Source: Acuticoccus sp039034015 (GTDB lineage Bacteria > Pseudomonadota > Alphaproteobacteria > Rhizobiales > Amorphaceae). From it: a stretch of DNA of 64,000 nucleotides. Below, in pieces: positions 44,871 through 52,725 of this stretch. The position numbers and the translations under genes are program-made. The notes beneath the pieces were generated by a model that worked only from the letters and a program-made list of their open reading frames with translations, had not been told where the DNA came from and searched no databases. Location: contig JBCCBM010000008.1 of NCBI GenBank assembly GCA_039034015.1, forward strand, positions 1-64,000, given 5' to 3'. The first letter of the stretch is position 1. Each line of letters starts with the position of its first letter.

Positions 44871-46112
44871 TCAGGCGAACGTATCGTCGAAATGGTCGAT
44901 GCTGGCGTTGCGCAGCGCGTGGGCGGTCAGCCCATCGTTGCCAACAACATTCTCCAGCGTCAGGCTGTTGGTGATGTTGCCGTCATGATCACGGTCGAAC
45001 GCGAAGACAATGTCATGACCGCGCATCAGCGCATCATCGTTGCGATCGCCGTTGGTCTCGATCGCGTGCACAAAGTTCAGGATGTCGTGGGTGGACGAAA
45101 GGTTGAACTCTTCATTCGCATCGATGTGATGGTCGTTGTTGAGATCGAACACAAAGTGCACCGTGTCATGGTGCCGTTCATGACCACTGTCCACATCAAA
45201 ATTCAGAATCGTGTCGTTCCCCTGCCCGACGTAGAACATGTCCTTGTCGCGCCACGAGCTTTCATAGGTGTCGTCGCCCGCGCCACCAATCATGGTGTCG
45301 TTGCCGGACTTGCCTTCCAGGCTGTCGTCGCCCGCACCCGCCGCCATCAGGTCGTGGCCGCGATCGCCATCCAGCGTGTCGTTGCCATGGCCGCCGAACA
45401 GGCTGTCATTGCCATCATCGCCATCCACGAAGTCGTGGCCGTTGCCGCCGTCCACAATGTCGTGGCCGCGGTCGCCGTCGAGCCGGTCGTTGCCGTCTTC
45501 GCCAAACAGGACATCGTTGCCGCCGTTCCCCTCAATGCGGTCGCTGTCGTCCCCGCCAAAGATGGTGTCGTGCCCCCACTCGCCCTTCAGCCAATCGTGG
45601 CCGGCCTCGCCGACAATCGCATCATTGCCGCTGCCACCGCGGACAAAGTCATGGCCGGAGCCTGCAAACAAAATATCGTTGCCGTGGCCGCCGTTAATAT
45701 AATCATTCCCAGCCTCGCCGAAGATAATATCGTCGCCGGATTTCCCCCACATATAGTCGTGACCTTCCTCACCGAACATGAGATCATCGTCACTACCACC
45801 AACGACAACATCGTTGCCGGCTGATCCGGACAAAACGTCCTTCCCATCACCGCCGATCAAAACATCGTTGCCATCATCGCCAACCAAGAAGTCATCGCCG
45901 GAAAAGCCGATCAGCGTGTCATCGCCGCCGTTGCCGAACAACCCATCGTTAAAATGCGTGCCTGCAAGATATTCAGCCGACAGGTTACCACCCAGGATTG
46001 TGCCGCCATTCGGTGTCACAAAGTTCACGATCGCGGAATTGTTGATCGTATCATTGATGGTATCGGTGACACCGGTGAAGAATTTGACCGGATCGAATGG
46101 ATTGCTCGACAT
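44871..46112 (-). CDS. RTX calcium-binding protein with C-terminal EF-hand-like loops
   Basis: 413 residues, no signal peptide. Residues 55-280 contain about 17 nonapeptide-type RTX repeats with an unusual share of His (GGHGND, DRGHDI, GNGHDF). The C-terminal 120 residues lack RTX repeats but hold DLNNDHHIDANE, a canonical 12-residue EF-hand loop, and DRDHDGNITNSL, a second loop with Leu instead of Glu at position 12. It probably leaves the cell by a type I system through its C-terminus and folds on calcium. No secretion genes are adjacent. It is a separate protein from the giant at 6.5-16.6 kb, with little shared sequence outside the repeat type. Confidence 0.88.
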   Translation of the reverse strand: MSSNPFDPVKFFTGVTDTINDTINNSAIVNFVTPNGGTILGGNLSAEYLAGTHFNDGLFGNGGDDTLIGFSGDDFLVGDDGNDVLIGGDGKDVLSGSAGNDVVVGGSDDDLMFGEEGHDYMWGKSGDDIIFGEAGNDYINGGHGNDILFAGSGHDFVRGGSGNDAIVGEAGHDWLKGEWGHDTIFGGDDSDRIEGNGGNDVLFGEDGNDRLDGDRGHDIVDGGNGHDFVDGDDGNDSLFGGHGNDTLDGDRGHDLMAAGAGDDSLEGKSGNDTMIGGAGDDTYESSWRDKDMFYVGQGNDTILNFDVDSGHERHHDTVHFVFDLNNDHHIDANEEFNLSSTHDILNFVHAIETNGDRNDDALMRGHDIVFAFDRDHDGNITNSLTLENVVGNDGLTAHALRNASIDHFDDTFA

Positions 46113-46202
46113 GCCCTTGGCCCCGTGAATTTATCAGCTGAGCATAAACTATGGCGCTCATTTTACATGACCTATGCGAGTTTCCTTCAATCAGACTTCT
46201 TC

Positions 46203-46216
46203 ATTTATGCATAAAT
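46203..46216. promoter_or_regulatory. 14-bp perfect palindrome in an AT-rich divergent gap
   Basis: ATTTATGCATAAAT is exactly self-complementary. It lies in the 291-bp gap between the divergent RTX and HAD-like genes, 91 bases upstream of the RTX start. The RTX-proximal half of this gap is clearly richer in A and T than the surrounding genome. It is a candidate binding site; no regulator can be named. Confidence 0.4.
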
Positions 46217-46403
46217 ACATTGATCCATAAGACGCATGGCTGTTTTCACATTCGCTTTTGTTCGACGGTCTTAAACGCCCGCCCACCCGGAACCATCCCC
46301 GCCCATCAGCGTTAATCGGGTGGAAATTCCTAGGTCGCTTTGGGGGTCGCCCTTGGGATTTTTGATCGGTAGAACGCGTCCCGCGACACAAACGAGGACC
46401 CCC

Positions 46404-47102
46404 ATGGACAAGCGCGCAGTGTTTTTCGGCGCCATCGGCGCGGTGGCCGAAACGTCTGACATTCAGCGCAGGGCCTACAACCAAGCGCTTGACCAGTGCG
46501 GCGTCGGCTGGCGGTGGGACGAAGACACCTATCGCGATCTTTTGGCGATTGTCGGCGGGCGGGATCGGCTGTCCCTGCTTGGCCGCGCCACGGGCCAACC
46601 CCTCACCGAAGACACCATCGCCAAGGTGCACACTCTCAAAACCGAGATTGCCTGCAAAGAGGTGCGCGACACACGCCCGCCCCTTCGCCCCGGCGTTGCC
46701 GCGCTGTTGTCAGCCGCCCGCGGCGCAGGGCTCAAAACCGCCTTCGTCACCAGCACCGCGCGGGACAATATCGACGCCATCCTCGACGCCACCGACCTTG
46801 GACCCGCCGCCTTCGACCACATTGTCGACCGGGACAGTGTGGCCGCCGGCAAGCCCGACCCCGCGCCCTACTTCGCCGCGCTCGAGGCCCTTGGCCTTTC
46901 CCCCCACGAGGCCCTTGCGGTGGAGGACACGGCCGCCAGCGTCGCCTCCGCCAAGCGCGCCGGCATCACGGTGATTGCCACCCCCGGCGCCTACACCAAC
47001 GATCAAGACTTTTTCGAGGCCGACCTCGTCCTCCCCGGCCTTGCCGCCGATGGAACGCTCGACCCCCGCGTTGCCGACCTTTTGGGCCGCGCCGCCGCCT
47101 AG
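46404..47102 (+). CDS. HAD-superfamily protein with degenerate motif I
   Basis: A 232-residue protein of the CbbY/phosphoglycolate-phosphatase type. Motif II Thr/Ser (FVTSTARDN), motif III Lys (AAGKPDPAPYF) and motif IV (VEDTAAS) are present, as is the cap domain (ETSDIQRRAYNQAL). Motif I, normally DxDGT with nucleophile Asp and acid/base Asp, reads FFGAIGAVAET: both Asp are missing. A classical phosphatase or mutase reaction is therefore unlikely; it may bind a phospho-ligand without hydrolysing it. ATG 46404 follows GAGGAC; an in-frame extension to 46320 lacks family sequence. Confidence 0.85.
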   Translation: MDKRAVFFGAIGAVAETSDIQRRAYNQALDQCGVGWRWDEDTYRDLLAIVGGRDRLSLLGRATGQPLTEDTIAKVHTLKTEIACKEVRDTRPPLRPGVAALLSAARGAGLKTAFVTSTARDNIDAILDATDLGPAAFDHIVDRDSVAAGKPDPAPYFAALEALGLSPHEALAVEDTAASVASAKRAGITVIATPGAYTNDQDFFEADLVLPGLAADGTLDPRVADLLGRAAA

Positions 47103-47139
47103 CGCATCCTGCGCCCACTTGGGCGCAGACAAGATGCGC
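47102..47139 (+). terminator. Long stem after the HAD-like gene
   Basis: GCGCATC pairs with GATGCGC, and inside it CTGCGCCC pairs with GGGCGCAG around ACTT, with ACAA unpaired on one side. The structure begins in the stop codon. A short CCCCTTTG follows, with no real T-run. Confidence 0.5.
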
Positions 47140-47154
47140 GCCCCTTTGATTTGC

Positions 47155-47201
47155 GAGCGTTTTTTCTCGTGCAGGTGCTTCGACCTGAGCGAGAAACGCT
47201 C
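47155..47201 (-). terminator. Imperfect stem-loop after the DMT transporter gene
   Basis: GAGCGTTTTTTCTCG (47155-47169) pairs with CGAGAAACGCTC (47190-47201) apart from three extra Ts. Within the loop CAGGT pairs with ACCTG around GCTTCG. It touches the stop codon of the minus-strand transporter gene. Confidence 0.45.
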
Positions 47202-48121
47202 TATCGATCCGCCGTGCCATAGGGGCGCACGCCCGCCGCGCGCCCCACATTGCGGCGCGTCACCCGCTCACGCCACAACGTGTAAAGCCCCGCAGCGATC
47301 ACGATGGCCGCCCCCAAAAGCGTCCACCCATCCGGAAGATCGCCAAAGAACACAAAGCCAACCACAATGGCCCACAACAGCACCGTGTAGCGAAATGGCG
47401 CCACCACCGCGATCTCACCGATGCGCATGGAGGCAACATTGGCAATGTAGGCAAGACCCACAAAAAGCCCGGCGAGCGCCAGAATCCCAAACTCCTGGGC
47501 TGACACCGGTGCAAAGCCCGTGAGCGGCGTCAAAAGCCCCGAGCCCACCGTGATGAGCACCGCCGAAAACGCGCTCGTGAAGAGCGTTGGCGTGCGCGCG
47601 CTGGTGAGCCGCGTCCCCAAATCGCGCACCACCACAAAAAACACCGAGACCACCGCAAGCAGCGTGAAGACGTCAAAACTGGCCGCCCCCGGCCGCACAA
47701 TCACAAGCATCCCCACAAAGCCGACCCCGATGGCCGACCAGCGGCGCCACCCCACCCGCTCCCCCAAAAAGAGCGCAGCGGCCATGGTCACCGCAAGGGG
47801 CGCCGCCTGCAGAACGGCCGTCGCATCCGCAATCGGCATGTTGGCAAGCGCGGTGATGAAGGCCGCCGTTGCCCCCACCTCGCCAATGGCCCGCAGCGAC
47901 AACGGCCCCCACTCGGCCCGCGTCGGCCAAAAGTTGAGCGCCCCCATCCGCCACGCGAGGAGCAACACCAACGAAGAGGCCACCAACCCCCGCAAAAACA
48001 ACGACTGCGGGATCGAAAACGCATCAAACGTGAGTTTTAACAATCCATCATTGATGGAAAAGCCGGCCATTGTCGCGCACATCAAAAGCGCGCCTTTGGT
48101 GTTGTCGGTGAGGGCTTTCAT
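47201..48121 (-). CDS. DMT-superfamily (EamA) transporter
   Basis: 306 residues with about ten hydrophobic segments in two EamA repeats (first LMCATMAGFSINDGLLKLTF, second ALAGLFVGLAYIANVAS). The ending FFGDLPDGWTLLGAAIVIAAGLY is typical of the family, whose members export or import metabolites; the substrate cannot be told. It is the last gene of the ppa-lysE-leuB-DUF4174 operon and starts right after the DUF4174 stop codon. Confidence 0.88.
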   Translation of the reverse strand: MKALTDNTKGALLMCATMAGFSINDGLLKLTFDAFSIPQSLFLRGLVASSLVLLLAWRMGALNFWPTRAEWGPLSLRAIGEVGATAAFITALANMPIADATAVLQAAPLAVTMAAALFLGERVGWRRWSAIGVGFVGMLVIVRPGAASFDVFTLLAVVSVFFVVVRDLGTRLTSARTPTLFTSAFSAVLITVGSGLLTPLTGFAPVSAQEFGILALAGLFVGLAYIANVASMRIGEIAVVAPFRYTVLLWAIVVGFVFFGDLPDGWTLLGAAIVIAAGLYTLWRERVTRRNVGRAAGVRPYGTADR

Positions 48122-48574
48122 TCAGCGCGCCGCGCGCTCCCGCAGTTCCCGCCGACGCATGGGCATCCCATCGATCACCGCAAAAAGCCGCTGGGTGGTG
48201 ATCGGCGCATCCACCGACAATTTCGCCCCACCATCAAGCCCCACAAGCACGACCTTGAACGCATCGTCCGGCACCCGAAAGCGCCGCCGCAACCCTTTTG
48301 CGCTGACCCCGGTGGCCGGCGCACCAAACGTCGTAAAAACCCGCGAACGCTCCACGATATAAACCGCAAGCCTCCGATCGGTCAGGCCGGCCGCCGCATC
48401 CGCAAGCCGCGTCGTCTGGCGGGAAAGCCGCGCATCCGTCCCCGACGGCGTAAAGATCAAAAGCGGCCGATACTCCCACCGCACACTGTCAAGCGCCACG
48501 GCCGATCCGCTCAAGAAAACGCCCGCAAGCGCCCCAAGCCACCCGGCCATCACCCCTTTCGCGGACCGGCGCAT
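48122..48574 (-). CDS. DUF4174 family secreted protein
   Basis: A 150-residue protein with a signal peptide (GWLGALAGVFLSGSAVALD). The mature part has WEYRPLLIFTPS near the start, VVLVGLDGGAKL in the middle and LFAVIDGMPMRRREL at the end, the pattern of DUF4174, thought to be thioredoxin-like in fold. It follows leuB by three bases. The function is unknown. Confidence 0.82.
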   Translation of the reverse strand: MRRSAKGVMAGWLGALAGVFLSGSAVALDSVRWEYRPLLIFTPSGTDARLSRQTTRLADAAAGLTDRRLAVYIVERSRVFTTFGAPATGVSAKGLRRRFRVPDDAFKVVLVGLDGGAKLSVDAPITTQRLFAVIDGMPMRRRELRERAAR

Positions 48575-48577
48575 CGG

Positions 48578-49675
48578 TCAGCCCGCCCGCTCCATCTCAG
48601 CCAAAATCGCATCGGTCATCGCCGATGTGCCGATGGCCGCACCCCCGCCGGCAAGGTCGCCGGTCCGCGCGCCGCCCTCCAGCGCGACCGCAATCGCCTC
48701 ATCCACAAGGTGCGCCGCCTCGCCCATCCCGAACGAATATTTGAGCGCCATCGCAAACGAGGCAATCATCGCAATCGGGTTCGCAATCCCCTTGCCCGCA
48801 ATGTCGGGCGCAGACCCGTGCACCGGCTCATACATGGCCTTGCGCCGCCCCGTCGCTCCATCGGCCGCCCCCAGCGAGGCGGACGGCAGCATCCCGAGAG
48901 AGCCCGTCAATTGCGCCGCAATATCCGACAGCATGTCGCCAAAAAGGTTGTCCGTCACAATCACGTCGAACTGCTTTGGATCGCGCACAAGCTGCATCGC
49001 ACCCGCGTCCGCCAGCATGTGATCAAGCACAATATCAGTGTTGCCATCGGCGTGGGCGGCATCCACCACCTCGCGCCACAACACGCCCGATTTCATGACG
49101 TTGCGCTTTTCCATCGACGTCACCCGGCCCGACCGCGCCCGCGCCAGCTCGAAGGCCGCCCGCGCAATCCGGTCGATCTCAAAGGTGTCATAGACCTGCG
49201 TGTCGATGGCGCGCCGCTGCCCATTGCCCAGATCATCGATCCGCTTGGGCTCACCAAAATAAACGCCGCCCGTCAGCTCGCGCAAAATGACAATGTCGAG
49301 CCCTTCCACCACGTGGCGCTTTAGCGACGAGGCATCGGCCAGCGCCGGGTAACAAATGGCCGGCCGAATGTTGGCAAAAAGGTCAAACGCTTTGCGCAAT
49401 CGCAAAAGCCCCGCCTCCGGCCGCATCTCGTAGGAAAGGCCATCATATTGCGGCCCGCCCACCGCGCCGAAGAGGATCGCATCCGCCGCATCCGCCTTCG
49501 CAACCGTGGCGTCCGACACCGGCGCCCCTTCCGCATCCACCGCCGCGCCGCCCACCAGCGCGTGTTCAACGTCAAAACCCGCACCGCGCGCGTTGAAAAA
49601 GGCAATCACCCGTTCGGTCTCGGCCATCACTTCGGGGCCGATGCCGTCACCGGCAAGGAGAAGAAGGCTGGGCAT
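48578..49675 (-). CDS. leuB: 3-isopropylmalate dehydrogenase
   Basis: The 365-residue enzyme carries out the third step of leucine synthesis, oxidising and decarboxylating 3-isopropylmalate with NAD. The start LLLAGDGIGPEVMAE, the substrate-binding RELTGGVYFGEPKR and the metal-binding DNLFGDMLSDIAAQ are all intact; VHGSAPDIAGKGIANPIA is the NAD site. Leucine genes leuC and leuD are not adjacent; instead leuB lies in an operon between a LysE-type exporter and DUF4174. Confidence 0.96.
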   Translation of the reverse strand: MPSLLLLAGDGIGPEVMAETERVIAFFNARGAGFDVEHALVGGAAVDAEGAPVSDATVAKADAADAILFGAVGGPQYDGLSYEMRPEAGLLRLRKAFDLFANIRPAICYPALADASSLKRHVVEGLDIVILRELTGGVYFGEPKRIDDLGNGQRRAIDTQVYDTFEIDRIARAAFELARARSGRVTSMEKRNVMKSGVLWREVVDAAHADGNTDIVLDHMLADAGAMQLVRDPKQFDVIVTDNLFGDMLSDIAAQLTGSLGMLPSASLGAADGATGRRKAMYEPVHGSAPDIAGKGIANPIAMIASFAMALKYSFGMGEAAHLVDEAIAVALEGGARTGDLAGGGAAIGTSAMTDAILAEMERAG

Positions 49676-49684
49676 TGTCGTCTC

Positions 49685-50308
49685 TCAAGGGTTCTGGGAG
49701 GCAGGCGGTTTGGCAAGCAACAGCAGCGTGCCAAAAATGATCATGCCGACGCCCGATGTGCGCGTCAGCCAGTGAAGGCGCGTTTGGGCAAAGCGCCGGG
49801 CCATGCGCCCGCCCACCGCATAGATGATGATGGCGACCACCTCCATCAGGAGGAACAGCGCCCCCACAATCAGCGTGGAGGTGACAAATCGGTCCGCATC
49901 CACAAACTGCGGCAGGAAGGCGACAAAGATCAAAACCGCCTTCGGATTGCCAATCGAGACCAAGAATTCCCGCACCGTCGCCTCACGCAAGGTCGGCACA
50001 TGGTGGCCGATCCCCCCCGGCCCTTTGGCGCGAAACAAAAGCCGCCACCCAAGGTAAATGAGGTACGCCGCGCCCAGAATCTTGATGGCGAGGAAGAGCT
50101 GCACCGAGGCGGCCAGCACAATGCCAAGCCCCACCGACGACAGCGCGATCAAGAGTGAAAACCCCACCAACCGCCCCAAGGAGGCAACCAGCGCAAACCC
50201 CGGCCCCCGCACAATCCCATGGGTGAGCGCCAAAAGGTTGTTGGGCCCGAAGGCAACGTTCAGCGCAAAGCAGGCGGGCAGAAAGATCCACAAATCAGGC
50301 ATCGCCAT
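49685..50308 (-). CDS. LysE/RhtB-family exporter
   Basis: From ATG 50308 the protein has 207 residues and about six membrane segments. The N-terminal GPNNLLALTHGI and the loop LYLGWRLL-like segment YLIYLGWRLLF are typical of LysE/RhtB amino-acid exporters. AGGT precedes ATG 50308; ATG 50302 and the longer frame to 50392 are alternatives, but the latter overlaps ppa. Export of an amino acid would fit the neighbouring leuB. It starts 34 bases after ppa. Confidence 0.88.
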   Translation of the reverse strand: MAMPDLWIFLPACFALNVAFGPNNLLALTHGIVRGPGFALVASLGRLVGFSLLIALSSVGLGIVLAASVQLFLAIKILGAAYLIYLGWRLLFRAKGPGGIGHHVPTLREATVREFLVSIGNPKAVLIFVAFLPQFVDADRFVTSTLIVGALFLLMEVVAIIIYAVGGRMARRFAQTRLHWLTRTSGVGMIIFGTLLLLAKPPASQNP

Positions 50309-50342
50309 GGGGTGACCTATTTTGCCGCCGCGGGCAATGGGG

Positions 50343-50888
50343 TTAGGCCGCGCCCGACTTGCGCGCCTTCTCCCGCGCGATCGCCTCCACAATCAAGCGC
50401 TTGGCCTCATCCACGTCGCCCCAGCCATTCACCTTCACCCACTTGCCAGGCTCAAGATCCTTATAATGCTCAAAAAAGTGCTGGATCTGCTCAATAGTGA
50501 TTGGCGGAAAGTCTTCGTAAGAGCGAACCTTCTCATACCGCTTCGTCAAATTGTTGGATGGCACGGCAAGGATCTTTTCATCCGCCCCCCCATCGTCCTC
50601 CATTTTCAACACACCGACGGGGCGAGCATTCATCACCGCGCCCGGCGCAATCGGCCGGGTCGACGCAATCATCACATCAATCGGATCACCGTCGTCTGAC
50701 AATGTATGCGGCACAAACCCATAATTCGCCGGATAGCGCATGGGCGTATAAAGAAATCGATCCACCCACAGCGTGCCGGATTCTTTGTCGAGCTCATATT
50801 TGATCGGCTCGCCACCCACCGGAACTTCGATGACAACATTCACATCATCTGGCGGATTCTTCCCAATCGGGATGGCATCAATGCGCAT
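50343..50888 (-). CDS. ppa: Inorganic pyrophosphatase
   Basis: This 181-residue family-I enzyme hydrolyses pyrophosphate in the cytoplasm. The signature metal site is DDGDPIDVMI; KYELDKESGTLWVDRFL and MRYPANYGFVPHTL form the active-site wall, and HYKDLEPGKWVKVNGW is the conserved C-terminal part. It is the first gene of a five-gene minus-strand operon; its promoter must lie in the 132-bp gap shared with the divergent TRAP operon. Confidence 0.96.
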   Translation of the reverse strand: MRIDAIPIGKNPPDDVNVVIEVPVGGEPIKYELDKESGTLWVDRFLYTPMRYPANYGFVPHTLSDDGDPIDVMIASTRPIAPGAVMNARPVGVLKMEDDGGADEKILAVPSNNLTKRYEKVRSYEDFPPITIEQIQHFFEHYKDLEPGKWVKVNGWGDVDEAKRLIVEAIAREKARKSGAA

Positions 50889-51020
50889 GGGGCGGCCTCA
50901 TCACGGGTTTCACGAAAATGGTTTTGGGCCCCGACCCACCCCTCGGCAAGTGAGCACCCCCCGCGCGGCCCCCATGGCCCCAAACGTGCTACAGCGTTTT
51001 TTTAAAAGAGGAGCCCATCC

Positions 51021-52106
51021 ATGACCAACCTCTCACGCCGCACCGTCCTCGCGGGCACAGCCGCCACAGGCGCTGCCCTCGCCACCCCCGCCATCGCCCA
51101 ATCCACCATGACGTGGAAGATGGTCACCGCCTGGCCCAAAAACCTCCCCGGCCCGGGCGTTGCGGCCCAAATGCTGGCTGACCGCATCACCGCTCTTTCC
51201 GGCGGCCGCATCAATGTCGAGCTTTACGCTGCCGGTGAACTCGTCCCCGGTCGCGGCGTGTTCGACGCCGTCGCCGAAGGCACTGCCGAAATTTACCACG
51301 CCGTCCCCGCCTACTGGGGTTCTAAATCGAAGGGCATTTTGCTTTTCGGCTCTCAACCCTTTGGCCTTGGCGCGGGCGAACAGTTCGGCTGGCTCCGCTG
51401 GGGCGGCGGCCAAGAGCTCTACGACGAGATTTACGGCAAGTTCGGCCTCAAACCGTTCCTTTGCGGCAACTCTGGCCCCCAATGGGCGGGCTGGTTCCGC
51501 AACGAAATCACCTCTGTCGACGATCTTCGGGGCCTTCGCTTCCGCACCACCGGCCTCGCGTCCGAAATGTGCAACAAGCTCGGCATGGCCGTCCAAGCCA
51601 TGGGCGGGCGCGACATGTTCCAGGCGCTCCAATCCGGCGCGCTTGACGCTGGCGAATTCATCGGCCCCTGGACCGACAGCGCCCTCGGCTTCTACCAAAT
51701 TGCCAAAAACTACTACTGGCCCGGCGTCGGCGAGCCCTCCTCGGCCGAAGAGTGCGCCATCAATATGGAGGTCTATGAAAACCTCCCCGACGATCTCAAA
51801 CAGGCCGTCTCGTACGCTGCCGAAAGCCTCTACAACCCCGTCTGGATGGAATACACCACCAAACACGCCGAGGCGCTCAAGCAAATGGTCGCCAACGAGG
51901 GCGTCATGGTGCGCGAACTTCCCGAAGATGTGGTGAGCGCCATGGCAACCGCTGCCGCAGAAGTCATCGAAGACCTTCGCAACGACGATGATGAGCTGGT
52001 GAAGCGCATCACCGAAAGCTTCGTCACCTACCGCGATCTCATGGCCGGCTACATGCCCTACGCCGATGGCGGCCAGATGAACGCCCGCAGCGCGTTCGCC
52101 AAGTAA
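51021..52106 (+). CDS. TRAP transporter substrate-binding protein (DctP family), Tat-exported
   Basis: 361 residues. The N-terminus LSRRTVLAGTAATGAALATP is a twin-arginine signal ending PAIAQS. The mature protein starts MTWKMVTAWPKNLPGPGV, as in the mannitol/chloroaromatic-type TRAP binding proteins, and the Arg of the carboxylate-binding site lies in DDLRGLRFRTTGLASEM. AGAGGAG precedes the start. Likely ligands are organic acids. It is the first gene of a TRAP operon. Confidence 0.93.
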   Translation: MTNLSRRTVLAGTAATGAALATPAIAQSTMTWKMVTAWPKNLPGPGVAAQMLADRITALSGGRINVELYAAGELVPGRGVFDAVAEGTAEIYHAVPAYWGSKSKGILLFGSQPFGLGAGEQFGWLRWGGGQELYDEIYGKFGLKPFLCGNSGPQWAGWFRNEITSVDDLRGLRFRTTGLASEMCNKLGMAVQAMGGRDMFQALQSGALDAGEFIGPWTDSALGFYQIAKNYYWPGVGEPSSAEECAINMEVYENLPDDLKQAVSYAAESLYNPVWMEYTTKHAEALKQMVANEGVMVRELPEDVVSAMATAAAEVIEDLRNDDDELVKRITESFVTYRDLMAGYMPYADGGQMNARSAFAK

Positions 52107-52107
52107 C

Positions 52108-52614
52108 GTGCAGCGGGTCGACCGCGCCCTCACGGCCGTCAACCGCATTGCGGGGGCGGCCGTGGCCTGGATCGCGCTGGCGCTCGTCCTAACCCAGTTT
52201 GCGGTGGTGGTGATGCGCCACGTGTTCGGCGTCTCGTTCATCGCCGCCAACGAGGCGGTGCTTTATATGCACGCCGCCCTCTTCATGCTGGGCGCCGGCT
52301 ACGCCTACGTCATCGACGCCCACGTCCGTGTCGATATTTTTTACGCCGCCCTCCCGCCCCGCGCCCGCGCCCTCATCGACACCCTTGGCGCCCTCCTCTT
52401 CCTCACCCCCGCGCTGGCGCTCCTGGCCTATTGGTCGTGGCCCATGGTCCGCCGCTCCTGGGCCATTTTTGAGGGCCCCATCTCGGTCGGCGGCATCCCC
52501 GCCTCCTTCCTCCTCAAATCGCTGATCCCCGCGTTTTGCATCCTCATGGCCATCGAGGGCGTGGCCCGGCTCATTCGCGACTGCCGCGCCCTCTTCACAA
52601 AAGCGCCCGCATGA
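52108..52614 (+). CDS. TRAP transporter small permease (DctQ family)
   Basis: A 168-residue protein with four hydrophobic segments and the DctQ motifs FGVSFIAANEAVLYMHAALF and DAHVRVDIFY. It starts with GTG at 52108, one base after the binding-protein stop, so translation is coupled. It pairs with the large permease to move the substrate, driven by sodium. Confidence 0.9.
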   Translation: MQRVDRALTAVNRIAGAAVAWIALALVLTQFAVVVMRHVFGVSFIAANEAVLYMHAALFMLGAGYAYVIDAHVRVDIFYAALPPRARALIDTLGALLFLTPALALLAYWSWPMVRRSWAIFEGPISVGGIPASFLLKSLIPAFCILMAIEGVARLIRDCRALFTKAPA

Positions 52615-52721
52615 TCACCATCGGCCTCATCCAGATCGCCGCCGCCGTCGCGCCCACGATCCTTGCCCTTGCGCCCGCCACCACAGGCCTTGCGCCGCTG
52701 TTTCTCCTGGGCTTGCGCTAA
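52611..52721 (+). CDS. Possible 36-residue hydrophobic peptide between dctQ and dctM
   Basis: This short frame starts at an ATG that overlaps the dctQ stop (ATGA) and ends four bases before the dctM ATG. The peptide is nearly all hydrophobic (MITIGLIQIAAAVAPTILAL, then PLFLLGLR) and could span the membrane once. The tight coupling on both sides fits a small operon member. A shift or annotation issue in the dctM start, or a purely translational coupling leader, are alternatives. Confidence 0.5.
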   Translation: MITIGLIQIAAAVAPTILALAPATTGLAPLFLLGLR

Positions 52722-52725
52722 AGAG

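Noticed and set aside
43330..44988. A 552-codon plus-strand frame opposite the SH3/YkuD pair
   Set aside because: Its product is an Arg/Pro/His-rich string typical of antisense frames here, while the minus-strand genes have signal peptides and domain motifs.
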